Assembly: GCA_963693305.1 (NCBI GenBank)
Contig: OY855905.1
Location: forward strand, 36,033,137-36,097,136
Source: Meandrina meandrites
Lineage: Eukaryota > Cnidaria > Anthozoa > Scleractinia > Meandrinidae
DNA: 64,000 nt
Reading direction: 5' to 3'
Both the position numbers and the translations under genes were made by a program. Below are positions 22,165 to 34,300 of this stretch, piece after piece (position 1 is the first letter of the stretch; each line of letters opens with the position of its first letter). The notes beneath the pieces were generated by a model, which did no database searches, was not told the DNA's origin, and saw only the letters and a list, made by a program, of their open reading frames with translations.

Positions 22165-23030
22165 GTCGCCTTTCAACCGATCGCGGAACTATAACTTGTC
22201 TCTTTGATTCTGAGGCTGTTTGTCCATAGATACAATAAAATCTGTTTTATAGGGAACTTCTATTTATAGTCAAAGCAATTACGATTTCAATTTCGAAGTA
22301 TTATCTTTAGTTTGCTTTCAGCTAATTTCTCGTTTTCACCCAATTTTGCGGTTTACGGAAAAGTTTCTTTGTAAAAAGAAAACACTTTAGCCACCAGTTC
22401 ATTTAAGGGATGTGCATTTTTCTTGCAATGGATATATATATATATTTTTTACGCTGAGCGCGCCGGATCAACTCTGTAGCTTTTTTGTAACATGGCACGT
22501 GGTTTGGGCTGATTTATTGCCGACGGCTTGATGACAACAAAAGATTAGCGGAAATAACTTGGATGACAGCCCACTCAGTCACTCGGTTTCCTTTTTAAAA
22601 AGCCTGACAAGATGGCAATTAAAAGGAGCCAATCAGGTGCTGCCGAGGAAGTAGCTGCTAATAAGGACCCATCGCTGTGATCACGTACCTTGTTCAGTGC
22701 ATGATTTCCATCGAAGTGATGGATTTAATAAGAAGCAATTACGTTACAAGATGCTATATAGTTTGTGATAAAATAGAAAAAGACAAAACAAATCCAAACA
22801 AACATCTGCTTCTTTCATGCGTAAGTTATAAAATAAATCGGGGAATAATAAAGTAAAGTGAAGAAATTATATAAGCAACTGCTCAGTACAACTTCAGTGA
22901 TAAACATTCATTTGCAAAGAATTCCAGACCATCTTGGGTGCTCGGTAGCATAATGTTGTGGTCTTGGGCAATTTACTGTCGCAGTAACCTCTCCTCTTGA
23001 TCCTGGGAGAATATTGACGCCAGTTTTTCA

Positions 23031-23137
23031 TGCGTCTGCCCTGTTATTGATCATATATTTCGTCATAACACTGCCAAAGTAGCTGGGGATCCACAGACTA
23101 CTTTGACAGTGTTATGACGAAAAACAGAGCAGACGCA
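23031..23137. repeat. Hairpin element of about 107 bp
   Basis: Left arm contains 'GTCATAACACTG' and 'TGCGTCTGC'; right arm contains 'CAGTGTTATGAC' and 'GCAGACGCA'. Arms of about 50 bases flank a loop of a few bases. Confidence 0.8.
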
Positions 23138-23330
23138 TTTTATTATTATTATTATTGTTTTTTTACAAAAACGAAGGGTCAGAACGATTAAGCGTAGACT
23201 TTGTTCAAAAGTGCGAGAGAAGTCTGAAATTCTTTGAACGAAAACGACCCCAATCAGCTCGCGATAATTCATTCAGTTTTAATAATAATAAAAATCAAAG
23301 GGCCCTATGAGGCCACGACTGTTTTTTAAC

Positions 23331-23344
23331 CGATGACGTCATCG
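23331..23344. promoter_or_regulatory. Perfect palindrome containing a CRE (TGACGTCA)
   Basis: CGATGACGTCATCG is a 14-base perfect palindrome with the full CREB/ATF consensus at its centre. It lies about 20 bases before the first copy of the 390-bp direct repeat. No gene start is seen close by, so function is open. Confidence 0.5.
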
Positions 23345-23364
23345 TTTAATGTGGTCGTGCGAGT

Positions 23365-23755
23365 TCTTGTCGCTTTTATTTAACAAGTGACGAATTAAAT
23401 CGTCGAAGTCGAACGTGCATCACTTGTAAAGATCTATACAGATTTACGTTGTTTTTCATTTTGTTTTGCATTGGTTGTAAAAGAAGCAAGCTCCAAGCAG
23501 ACAAATTCAAGTTTGCGTGTTTTTCGTGCTAGCGTGTGTACACTCTTTTCCCTGTACAGCGTGTACGATTGACGTTAAATTTCCGGAATGTGTCTTGATA
23601 GTGCAATGAGCATGATAAGTTTGATCTTGCATTCTTTGATTGCTGTGAAGATTAACGTCGCATAAAATTTATTTTGAAATCGGCTGCGTTGACCTTTGTC
23701 GCTTGACACTGATAATCTTCTGTCAGCTAGCGATTACACAAACTTCGCTTTCAAG
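23365..23755. repeat. 390-bp direct repeat, copy 1, with cysteine-pair ORF
   Basis: About 95% identical to 24271-24665 by eye. On the plus strand it encodes a short Cys-rich frame with CxxC pairs ('CITC', 'CIGC', 'CFSC') and then a stop. There is no in-frame ATG, and a stop lies shortly upstream. Confidence 0.85.
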
Positions 23756-24270
23756 TCTGATTTTGTGGTGAACTCAATGGCACGTGGAACGACTTTTTGG
23801 TGGAATTCGATTGCGTGTATATCTGGATAACTTTGGTGGCAAGTTGTTTTCCTCTATGTATTTTTCTATTCGTGTTTGAAAACATATGATCACTTTTAAC
23901 GATCCGCGCATCGTCTTTTATTTTAATATGCTTTTAAAATATGACTTTGCCTGTCTTCTGCGACCGCTATTTTGGTTGCTTACACTGTGAGTTTTGTTGT
24001 TCCTTTTTTACTTGTGGTAGGGTACTCTGGCTTTTGGGATAGGTAGTCTTCTGCTAGGAATAAATCTCGCTCCAGATTTTATCTCGTCGTTAAAACTCGA
24101 GTGTTCTCCGCTGCGACCTGTGCTAATGATTTTGCTTGCATGCGATGAACATTTATCTGTTGTGGGTTATAAAACTCAGCAAGGGTACTTCTTAACTCCG
24201 AGGCCTATAAAAGGTGTTTGAAATGCGTTGATTTAGGTTGTCGCTGTGAAGCACACGATGTAATTGTTCC

Positions 24271-24665
24271 TTCTTGTCGCTTCTATTTAACAAGTGACGA
24301 ATTAAATCGTCGAAGTCGAACGTGCATCACTTGTAAAGATCTATACGGATTTACGTTGTTTTTCATTTTGTTTTGCCTTCGTTGTAAAAGAAGCAAGCTC
24401 CAAGCAGACAAATTTAAGTTTGCGTGTTTTCGTGCTAGCGTGTGTACACTCTTTTCCCTGTACAGCGTGTACGATTGACGTTCAATTTCCGGAATGTGTT
24501 TTGATAGTGCCATGAGCATGATAAGTTTGATCTTGCATTCTTTGATTGCTGTGAAGATTAAGCGTCGCATAAAATTTATTTTGAAATCGGCTAGGTTGAC
24601 CTTTGTCGCGTGACACTGATAATCTTCTGTCAGTTGGCGATTACACAAACTTCGCTTTCAATTTC
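24271..24665. repeat. 390-bp direct repeat, copy 2
   Basis: Same sequence as copy 1, about 905 bp away in the same orientation. One T is missing from the T-run before the last cysteine pair, so the Cys-rich frame runs on into other sequence. The two copies lack clear TG...CA ends, so I do not call them LTRs. Confidence 0.85.
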
Positions 24666-25145
24666 GCTTTCACCATCACATGCAAACTTGAGAAAATTCT
24701 GTTGATTTTTCTATAGGGTAGAAACAACATACACCTGATTTAGGTAAAATAAAAATAAAATATGTTCACAATCGATTTTGAAATTATCATCACATACCCA
24801 TCAAAACAAAACCATCAGCGCCTAAAGTACAATGGTCTGTCATCGGTCTTAATAAACCGCAACGTCAAACTGAGAGTAGCGTTACATGTAGGTCTGCCAA
24901 CCATCTGTCAACGGCCTTTTGTTTACATCTGATGGACTGAAGAATGAAGGAAGGATGGCTTCAAATCGCCACTCATTCCGTAACTCCCGTTTTGCATACG
25001 CAAAAACAGATGTGAAGCTTCATTGCATTAGTGTCAACTCCCAACCCACCCCCCCCCCTCCCCCTCCAGCTAAATAAGCGCTCCCAGGATGCACCCTGAT
25101 TTTTACACGGTTGGTGCCAGTCTCTCCTCGTGCGCACGAACAGCA

Positions 25146-25169
25146 ATGGCGGACGCGGGACGATCATGA
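25146..25169 (+). promoter_or_regulatory. Upstream ORF overlapping the JMJD6-like start
   Basis: An ATG at 25146 with G at -3 and G at +4 opens a seven-codon ORF (MADAGRS). Its TGA stop overlaps the main ATG in an ATGA arrangement. In eukaryotes this layout can lower or gate translation of the main frame. Whether the transcript starts upstream of it is not known. Confidence 0.5.
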
Positions 25170-26236
25170 GGAAGTTTCGTAAACTAAACCAGCTGCTACG
25201 ATATGTCGAATGCGTGAAAGTGAAAGTGCGCCCAGACTTAAACAGAGCAACAAAGTATCAAGTCATACAACACAGAAAAGAGCTGGTATCGAGAGTGGAC
25301 GAGTTAAGAGCTATTTCAAGCTCCAGCAAAGATGTACAAAGAATCGGTCTGAATGATATTTCTGTTGGCGAATTTCGGTGTTACTTCGAGAAACCGAGAA
25401 TTCCTGTGATGATTAGTGAACCAAGTTGGAAACAAGCTAACTCGACATCGCAATTAAGTCCTGCATTAGTAAGATTGGCTACATTCTTAAAGCTGTTTAA
25501 CGATGAATACTTTGAATGCGGCGAAGACGGTAAAGGATATTCCATTGAAATAAAATTAAATAATTTCTTGATTTACAACAGACGATTTAAAGACCAATTT
25601 CCGTTGTATATATTTGACAGCTCTGTGCCTCACTGGCGAGGTACACAGAGGAAACGTATGATAGTCAAAACATTGTTTAATTCACCAAAGTTTTTTAGAC
25701 AGGATTACATGGCGTGCCTTGGGAAAGAGCATCGTCCACCATGGAAGTGGCTATTGATAGGCCCAAAGAATTCTGGAACAGCTCTTCATATTGACCCTCT
25801 TGGAACAAGTGCATGGAACAGGTTGTTATTTGGAGAGAAAATGTGGGTTCTTTTTCCACCCGAGACCCCAGCAGAACTATTAAAACTGAATCAAACAGGT
25901 GGTAACTATGAAGAGGCAAGTGACTGGATGATTATGATGTACCCTAGGACGCAGTGTGGCTCTTGGCCTCAGGAATATAAACCACTGCTGGTATTTCAGG
26001 GTCCCGGGGACATCATGTTTGTCCCATCTGGATGGTGGCATCTAGTACTTAATGTAAAAACCAGTGTAGCTGTAACACAGAATTTTGTTAGTAAGGAAAA
26101 CTTCCCACTAGTGTGGGAAAAGACTTGCAAAGAAAAGCCAGATCTAGCAATGATGTGGTCAAAGGCTCTGTTGAAGCATAGCCCAGCTTTTCTTGCATCA
26201 TACCAATCAGATTCTCACTTCAATAATACATCATGA
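25166..26236 (+). CDS. JMJD6-like Fe(II)/2-oxoglutarate dioxygenase, intronless
   Basis: Cupin/JmjC protein of 356 residues from the ATG at 25166. JMJD6 family members are nuclear 2-oxoglutarate oxygenases acting on lysine or arginine side chains. The family block 'SGTALHIDPLGTSAWN' gives the HxD metal ligands His208 and Asp210. 'SGWWHLVLN' gives the third ligand His292. Asn218, Lys225 and Asn296 match known JMJD6 cosubstrate contacts. 'CGEDGKGYS', 'LYIFDSS' and 'NFPLVWEKT' also follow JMJD6. Missing are the N-terminal basic helix and the long Ser-rich, NLS-bearing C-terminus of vertebrate JMJD6 (403 residues). The single-exon structure suggests a retrocopy or an ancient paralog rather than the canonical orthologue. 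All catalytic residues are present, so it is probably active. Substrate unknown. Confidence 0.92.
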   Translation: MRKFRKLNQLLRYVECVKVKVRPDLNRATKYQVIQHRKELVSRVDELRAISSSSKDVQRIGLNDISVGEFRCYFEKPRIPVMISEPSWKQANSTSQLSPALVRLATFLKLFNDEYFECGEDGKGYSIEIKLNNFLIYNRRFKDQFPLYIFDSSVPHWRGTQRKRMIVKTLFNSPKFFRQDYMACLGKEHRPPWKWLLIGPKNSGTALHIDPLGTSAWNRLLFGEKMWVLFPPETPAELLKLNQTGGNYEEASDWMIMMYPRTQCGSWPQEYKPLLVFQGPGDIMFVPSGWWHLVLNVKTSVAVTQNFVSKENFPLVWEKTCKEKPDLAMMWSKALLKHSPAFLASYQSDSHFNNTS

Positions 26237-26303
26237 GTGCTGTTAGAAAACCATATGGAGTTGACTTTTTGACAACAAAGAGGATAGAAATCTTTGTGGT
26301 CCT

Positions 26304-26309
26304 AATAAA
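26304..26309 (+). terminator. Candidate poly(A) signal of the JMJD6-like gene
   Basis: AATAAA lies about 70 bases past the stop codon. Confidence 0.6.
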
Positions 26310-26545
26310 ATAACATGTTGCATCTCTGCAAATTCTATCAGAGTTAGCCTTAGATTGTAAGCTTTATTGTGATTGTGGTGACATTATAATAGAGACAAGA
26401 TATTACTGTCAAAGACATCTTGTCAAATTTTATTTACAAAGCAGAACTGTGCTATGAGCAAAATATACAAAACAGATTTAAGCCTTGTATCTTTAGTCAA
26501 CATAATTATTTGATGTATTTACAAAGACTGTGCAGTGTTACAATG

Positions 26546-27012
26546 GAGTAATTCCATTTCCCGAGTCAACTCCGAGCCCGAGTCACATCCGAGTCCGAGT
26601 CAGACCAAGCCACTGGTCAGCAGTATACCTTTCATTCTCCAGACCATGAGGTAAGATGGCGAGTGGCAAGTGCAGACGTTTGAGTTGGATTTCGAGTTGG
26701 ATTTTTGGCCTGGATTTTCCGGTTTGCTTTCGGTTTGATCTATTCCGGTTCGCTTGCGGTTAGTTCCACTCCTGTTTGCTTGCGGTTAGTTCCACTCCAG
26801 TTCGCTTGCAGTTAGTTCCACTCCTGTTTGCTTGCGGTTAGCTTTCATTTGTTGGTTAGGGAAACATTAAAGACTATCATACACATATTTATGCTCACAG
26901 CAAACTTTATATAGTTTCGGAAATGAATAAACCGCTGACCAGTGATTCGGCCACTTGACTCGGCCTTGGATTTGACTCGGACTCGGAGTTGACTCGGTCA
27001 ACCGGTGAACTC
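26546..27012. mobile_element. Non-autonomous TIR transposon with 10-bp target duplication
   Basis: Flanked on both sides by TGTTACAATG (26536-26545 and 27013-27022). The ends start GAGT and end ACTC. Long inverted arms are built on 'CCGAGTCAACTCCGAG' and its complement, and 'CTGACCAGTG'-like sequence lies at the inner edge. The interior carries about four copies of a 26-bp tandem repeat containing 'TTGCGGTTAGTTCCACTCC' (26720-26850). A 9-10-bp duplication fits Mutator-like elements. It has no transposase. Confidence 0.85.
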
Positions 27013-27230
27013 TGTTACAATGACCTCAACCAAATGAAGATCAAGAAACCAAGTGTATAGTAGTTTTCAGTAGAATAACCTGCAAACAGGCTTACTTATG
27101 ACTTACATGTATGAGCTGAGCCTCTCACCCAGTTAGAGACCCTGCTCCATGATTTCACTTCAGGAAACAGACAAATAAATATGGAACAAGAAAAGACTTT
27201 TCCAGTGTATTGCATTCCACCACAATATCT

Positions 27231-27533
27231 TAGGGCCTGCTTACATGGGGGGAGGATGTCACGGGTAAGCATGTTGCCTGCCTAACCAAGCTACCCTTTG
27301 GCAAGCCAACTTTTCATACATTTCTCTGCAAAACCTGTTCAAGCATTTACATATGACACAGGGTAACCTGCCTAGCCGAGGCACCCTACATACATTCATA
27401 CATGCATACCCTGTCTGCTTGCCAGGTACAGTCTTCTAGTTGGTGCACTCTTCTAGGCAGGCTATCTTTCAGCCCTTCTAGCTGGGTAACTCGGCAAGCC
27501 AGGGCATCCTCTTTCCATGTAAACAGTCCCTTA
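27231..27533. mobile_element. PIF/Harbinger-type MITE
   Basis: Terminal repeats 'GGGCCTGCTTACATGG' and complement of 'GGGACTGTTTACATGG' are each flanked by TTA. The TTA/TAA target site and GG(G/C) ends are typical of PIF/Harbinger elements. It is non-coding. Confidence 0.75.
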
Positions 27534-28342
27534 GAGCCAGAAACAGCCTTCTTCTGCCAATAATTTTAATTGCAAATTTTTTGTAATTTTATCCTCTTTG
27601 ACCTTAATGCTTTCTGCAATATATGAATTGAATGTTAAATATTCCATTTCTTCTGGATATCCTGTAAGCCCCCACCCCATGTTTCTATAATTTGCCCTTT
27701 CCGCCTTGCAGATAGGCCCTTTTTTAAATGTTTGAATAATTTCAAGGGAGAAAAATCACCAGAGCCGGGTTTTCCCTCTTGTTTTACCCACCTTACCCTG
27801 CAGTAATTCCGTAGTTTTTCGTCTCTCCCGTCTGGCGTATTTCTAATTCTCAATTTATCTGGACGACCCCGCTAAAAGAGGAATAAAACTGCTTGCTCCC
27901 TTGGTTTGAAACTATTTCATTGGGGTCAATGTCCCGCAAACTCGCCCAGTAACTTTTCCCGCGCTTTTCGTGCCCAAGGCACTTATCCATATTTGGTGAT
28001 GTAGACAATGAAATGCCAAATTTGGATCGAGTCAACAAATGGCGCGCTCAAGTTTAGTTTTGTTTAATTTTGGTCTTTGTCCGTTTGCCTTGAGGGACGA
28101 TTTACTGTTGTAATATTTATTATTCAAAATGCCAAACTTCTCGCAAAATGTTGTAAATTTCCAGCGAGATTTGTTCCATGGATTTTTTCCGAGCAAGGGA
28201 ATGGCACTGAAGTCAAACTCAAGCGTGTGAACGCAGGGTTAGCTCAAGGCGAAGTCGCTTTAACTCAAATTTATTTTACTGAAGAGCTGTTAAACTGGAG
28301 GAGTATTATTTCCACTAGCATCTGCCAAATGCTTTTCACCCC

Positions 28343-31300
28343 ATGATGGATTCAACGGTAAGATTTCTCATATGTAGCTGTTTAAAATTATATCTAAGCT
28401 TTTGGCTTTGGACGGTTGCATCTGGTTTAATTTTATCTCTTGATTGAGTAGGTAACCCTTGTTTACAATTATATTATCGGATCTTGCACCCTATAATCTA
28501 TTTTTGCGGTGTCCTATTTCCAGGGGCCAGAAAAGGAAGACCCATCTAAGATTTCCGACGATCCCGACGGTCTCCTCGACAATCTGTTCTATGACTGTGA
28601 CAAGGATCATACGGGTCGAGTTTCTGTATCGAAACTCATCGACTATCTCCGTAACGCAATTTCCAGCGGCACTGAAGAGGTATTTAATGTTCTACCTTCT
28701 AATATATATCATTTTGACCGCAAATTATCGGATGATGAGTTGATAGGGAGCTTCTGAGTCTTGTTTTAAAGTTAAAAATTGAAAAAAAAACCCGCTTCAC
28801 AGTTCGCGTGTGCTTATCACACCTACACAAAAATGTCTTCAACGATGTAATTCAAGTATAATTTACCAACGTGGTATTATTCAAATCTTACTTATTCGTG
28901 GATGTCAGTGGTTGAAACACCCAAAGCATATATATCAGCACAGTTTTATTAGATTTTGTTGATTACAAGCAGCTAAATTCTGTACGTTTATTAGCCGTTT
29001 TACTTGGTTTGTTGGGTCCAACTGCGAGATCTTATTTTAACCGTCCATTTGTTTACCTTCAGTAAATTTTATTTAGCATTTTCTTTGCTTGATTTAAACA
29101 TGCGATAAGCAGATTAGTTGACTGCTTAACCCGAAAATATTGCCTTATAAAAACCACATTATAATATTCTCTACTTGTTATGAAATATCCAGTTTTGAGG
29201 TCTGCACCGTCAATAAGTAAGACGTTCCATAAAGTTGTGATAAATGTGCGTTAACATATGTTTATTTACATTCAAAAAGAGAAGAAGTCAGCAAAACGTT
29301 CGCTGAAATATCACTGCTGTTTATGTAAGAAACAACTGAAGTACTAATTGAATGAATGATTCTCGTTAGCGTGGCATTACACTTTCGTTTGTAATTTGCT
29401 TACACGAGTCTTAATTTGAAATATTTGTAAAATTTGAGATTATACAGACATGCAAGCAGCTGTACACGATCGTATAACAATGAAGTCGACCAAGTCCCTT
29501 TTACGAAAACTTTTGTTTGAGGAATTGTGTTACTTTTGTTATGACAACACAAAATACATTATTAATTGTACTGTGGCGGTGAATCAAACACAAAGGCATC
29601 AATTTTGAAGTGTTTGCGGTATAAAATACAGCATAATCAAGCAATTTGCCTTCATACTTTAATTATACTAACTCAAAAAGGTTCAGCTTCAACTTGGGAC
29701 TAACGTTTTTAAATGTAAAAATAGGATAATTTTAGGGTTATTTTATGGCTCTGCTTTACATCATGATTTGTACATGTATTAGGGCTCCAAGTTATAAGCT
29801 TAAGCTGTAAAGTACAAGAGAGATCTAATTTTGAGCACCTCCCTGGAGACTGACATCTCAAGTCTGGTGTATGCAGCCACTTTCAGTCAATAATTATATA
29901 TAACTTGTTACCAAGGGTACTAAACCTCAATTTCATGCATTTTGTTTTTCTTCATCCTGTTAAACCTATCAATTAATTCATGTTTTTTTAATGTTTTGTT
30001 CAAAAGCTGCAAATTGTTTGGTCTTGTCTTTAATTTACATGTAAGGCCTTGAACGCAAGTAATTATGCAGCTTGAACCTTTGTTGATGCTGCACATTAAA
30101 CATTATTCTGGTAAGGGATAAACCACAGGGCACTCTGCCCTGTAGTTTTGTTTTGTGCCCTGTTGTTTTACTGTGCACCCCATCTGTTTCTTTAGCAGTC
30201 CTGTCGTGTTTCTAGCACTTATCTTTCTTGATGCTTTACTTTTAATTATGCGTGTAACACAGAGTCAGGAGAATTATGCAAAGCCTAAAGTCCAGGGAAA
30301 CATTGACAAGAACATGATAAAAAACATGATCATTTAAGTTCAATTGGCTCAGATCGTTAGTATTTTACCTAATTTATTTGCATTTTGCCATATTTGTACG
30401 CTTCAAACAGTCTTTATGGGGTGCACAAATTGCATGAAAATAAGGGTGCAAAAAATGGCAGCAAGTTAAGACTGGTGGGGAAAATTTTCACCCTTTAGTA
30501 GCTAGAGCACCATTCACAAAATACCAAATGAATTAATTTACTTGTTAAATTTAATTTATTATCTTAGTTGATGACTATTGGTTGCAACCCTCCAAGTTTA
30601 TTTTTTTCCTTAGTGGCCATTTGGCCACTGACTGCCAGGCTGGCGACTTCGGTTCAAAAAGTTTAGTTGCCATTGCGACTAAAATGGTCTTAACTTGGAG
30701 GGTTGGGTTGGGTTGGCACATAATGCTCCTAAAATGGAGTATTATGGTTTTTGGCATTGCCCTTAAAGCAAACTATTATGCTCCCAATTATGCTTGACTG
30801 TTGCTGTTATGCTCGTAATTATGCTGTAAAAAAAATTTTCTCCCAGAGGAGACTGGTATAATGAGAGTAACCAGGCCTAAAGAGCTAAACCCACTTGAGG
30901 ATGCACTGCAGGGTTATGCTCTAAGGGCACCCTGGTGCCTCAGCCGACTAACTTTTGCCTTTGGGTGACCAGATAATCTTATTTCTTTCATATAAGCTTT
31001 ATGCTGGGCACCCTGGATCTCATAGTTTGGAAACTTTGGGCTCCTTGCAATTTTTCTTAGAGTACAGCCTTGCACTGGGAACAAGCCTACAGTGCTCAGT
31101 AGTAATGGAAACTACCTAGCATTAAAGTAGCTTGAAATTTTGTGGTTTTAAATTTAAGTGCCCATAACGTCAATTTTTTTTCTTTTCTCAGCTGATTGTT
31201 AATAACACCCAATTAACTTTTTCGAAAAAATTTTCCAATTTTGCATAAAACACAATTTTTTTTTAATTTTTTGAAGAGGTTCAAATTTGCTGCCATTTTG

Positions 31301-34300
31301 GTTCACCATTTGCACCAGTCTTCCTTGGTTTGAAGTACATCTTGCATTACAATCCAATATAAATTCGAGGCATTTTATGTTGGTTTTGTTTTTAGAGTAA
31401 CCATCGCAGTTAACCTTAAATAATAGTTATTATCCTTGGCAGTTTGCAGGCAGTCTGGATGATTTATCCCTTATATTGGATCCAGATGGGAGGGACATGG
31501 AGATTGGTTTAGCATCCTTCCAGGAAGGCATAAAAGAGTGGATATCTGAGATTAGGAGACGCAGGTTTGAGATACATATCTCTCTCAGTTTTATTAACAT
31601 GCAAGTTTTGCAGTACTGTAAGTTACTTGAATCCCAACTTTAACACCATAAATTTCTTACAGAAACTAGAGAAACTTACATTAAGTGTATCCAGGTGAAG
31701 TTCTACTGAATGATGACGAACAGAAGTATTGAACCAAATGTAACTTTTTCCACCAAGCTTGTTACAAAACAAGATTACACCATCTAGCATGAGCAAGCAC
31801 ATGCTGTGAATTTAATCCAAATATTGCAATGTTGATTGGTCAATTCTTTCTCATGATTTTCCAAATATGGTACATGATGGAAACAAATGTGCAAACACTT
31901 TTTACAATAAAAATCACAGGAAGTTTCACGTCTCAACCGTTATGTGAGAATATGGGTTTCTTATGTCCTGTAAGTCAATATTAATTATTTGTAATAAAAT
32001 TCATTTTCGTTTTTCCTTCACTAGTTATGTAAATGCCGAAGATGAGTGTCATTCACCTGTGGCTGTGAATTGTATGGTATGTTTCATATCTAAGGTTGTA
32101 AATAAATTTAAAATTTTAAACTGCTACAGTATATGACATAGTATTTTAGAGTGCAAAATTTGCACTGTCCAACAACAGGTGCAAATAGTTACCTCACTGT
32201 AAATTACACTTGCCTTAGTCCCCCTAACAGCATGTTGCAGAAAACAATGTGTAAAAACCTATTAAGATTTTGGTAAATAAAATTATGTTGTTCACAATAA
32301 GCAATTTATTCAGCAGGTAGTTGTATAGTTATAAATACAGATTGGACTCATTGTCATCAACTGAGACAACTGGTGTTAGAACGAAGATGTCCGGACCCTA
32401 CATGCACTGTACTTGTCAGTAAAAGAACTTGCTCATAAAAATACCCAGCCATATTACATGTATACAACTGCTTAATGACCTTTACATTAATTATATGTAA
32501 TGAAAATGTAATCTAGAAACATAAGTTGATATATGTTCTTGAGGTTCAGTCAATCTTTAATGGGTCAATTTGTACAGCATCAAGTTAAGTACTTTCCTTT
32601 TCTTTTCATGTCCAAGGATTCTCCAGAGTCCAGGTCTTATGGAAGCCCCAAGAGATACAGTCATGGTAAGCAGTGAATGAAAAATCATAAAATTAAATGT
32701 TTTGTCCAATGCTGTTTGTACTCAACAATCCACATGTACTATTATTAGCATTTCAATTCCGCTTTGTGGAGTATAAATAATGCACCCTGTTTGTTTTTAG
32801 GATATTATATTTTCACATCATTTTAGGTGCTAGGTATGAGGTAAAACTTTCTTTCTTTTTAAATGTAGTAACAAGTACACCAAATGGTAGTTCAGACAGT
32901 GTAGAAGGCTTAGGAGGACAATCTTCAGACAGAGACTGGTAAGTTGACACGTCTGTTCACTGAGAACTTTGTTGTAGCTGCCGTTCACTGTAAATATTCA
33001 CTGTTAGTATTTTAAGCAGCGAATCCAGATGTAATTGACAACCTGTGTCAGGCTGTGTTCGAGGTCTGATCTGATAGTCTTGTAGTGCTTATTAGGTACA
33101 TGTACTGAGAGTTGTTGCAGTGTCCCAGCAGCTGTAGTCCTATCCCCAACACAATGTACCACAAATTATTTTTTAATTGCCTGGGTGAATGGTGAGAGGG
33201 AACATAAACGAAAAATCCCAACATCGTCAGATGTGCTTACACAACCTGTTGGAATGATCCTCGGCTGGCAGAAATATACTTGGGCCTTGACAAGTGCCAC
33301 TTATCTATGCTGACTTCAATTTATAACAGTTACACATGTACATGCAATGCATTTTTTATAGCTTCCTCTAAGCTGAAAATGAATCTCTGTTTATTTCAGC
33401 TACTAACTCTGTGAATTTTTACTGACTTCTGTTTTTGGTAATCTCAAACAACTTCAGAAATGCCTTTTTTCTCTCTATAGGGACAGTGAGTTAATGAGTA
33501 CCATTGAAACTCTTCAGCTTAATAATAAGCGTCTAATAGAACAGCAAAATGTTATTCAGGCTCAGGTAAATAAAATCATGCAACATGTATCCGCATTTAT
33601 TTCTCGCTTTAAACTAATAAGTTGTGGCAAGTAAATATCATAAAAAGTTGTGACACAGGCCCCCGTTACCCCGTTGTTGTATGTGTTGTGGTTTAAATTT
33701 ATCTTTGGTTTAAAATTTTTCAAACCACTTTAATTTTTAGTTTTTATTGTATTGTCTTATTAGTCATTATCATAATTTGAAACAAAGGGAGACAAAAATC
33801 AAACTGGTTTGAAAATCCAAAGATAAATTTAACAATATATATATGCATGCACAATAACAGCAACCAGTCACTTAGTTGTGATTGACTGTTGAATGTTACA
33901 GGTCTGGAAGCATGGAATTGAAATAAATATTGAGAAACCAACCAGTTGATGGGTGATTAAAATAAATTACTGATAATAAATAATTGCTGGTTGTATATAG
34001 GGGCAAAAATTGGTCTGGGCATTTTAAAATGATACTGGAATCTGTCAGTTTTTCAAAATTATTTTCCACTTATGTGGTGTGATTTTGTCATTTAATATGT
34101 AAATGTAGAGTCTGTTAAAAGAAAAGCTGGTTTGGTAAGGTTTGTCCAAATTATTCAGTACTAAAGGTTTGTTATTTTACTTCCGCTTTAGATGGAAAGT
34201 ACAGAAGAGGCAAATGCCCAGCTTACTGCAGAAGTAGAAAGTTTACGAAAGCAGTTGAGAAGGTGATGATGTACATGTTAAGTGCAGTGTAGATGTTTAT

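Larger units (their letters stand above)
22165..25145. other. Intergenic region with duplication and hairpin
   Basis: It contains a hairpin (23031-23137), a CRE-type palindrome (23331-23344), a pair of direct repeats (23365-23755 and 24271-24665) and a TATAAAAGG at about 24206. No gene model with a normal start was found. Confidence 0.6.
26237..28342. other. Intergenic region with two TIR elements
   Basis: It holds elements at 26546-27012 and 27231-27533. The remaining 800 bases before 28343 probably contain the promoter and 5' UTR of the KASH-like gene; no core motif is obvious. Confidence 0.6.

Noticed and set aside
24283..24648. 121-residue minus-strand frame in the second direct repeat
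   Set aside because: The plus-strand cysteine-pair frame explains the same bases better, and the minus frame shows no domain.
23365..24665. LTR retrotransposon (two 390-bp direct repeats 905 bp apart)
   Set aside because: The repeats lack TG...CA ends, no primer-binding site or polypurine tract is seen, and the interior has no gag or pol.
25130..25165. Twelve extra codons upstream of the JMJD6-like start
   Set aside because: They would need a GTG start, which is not normal in animal nuclear genes; the ATG at 25166 was chosen.
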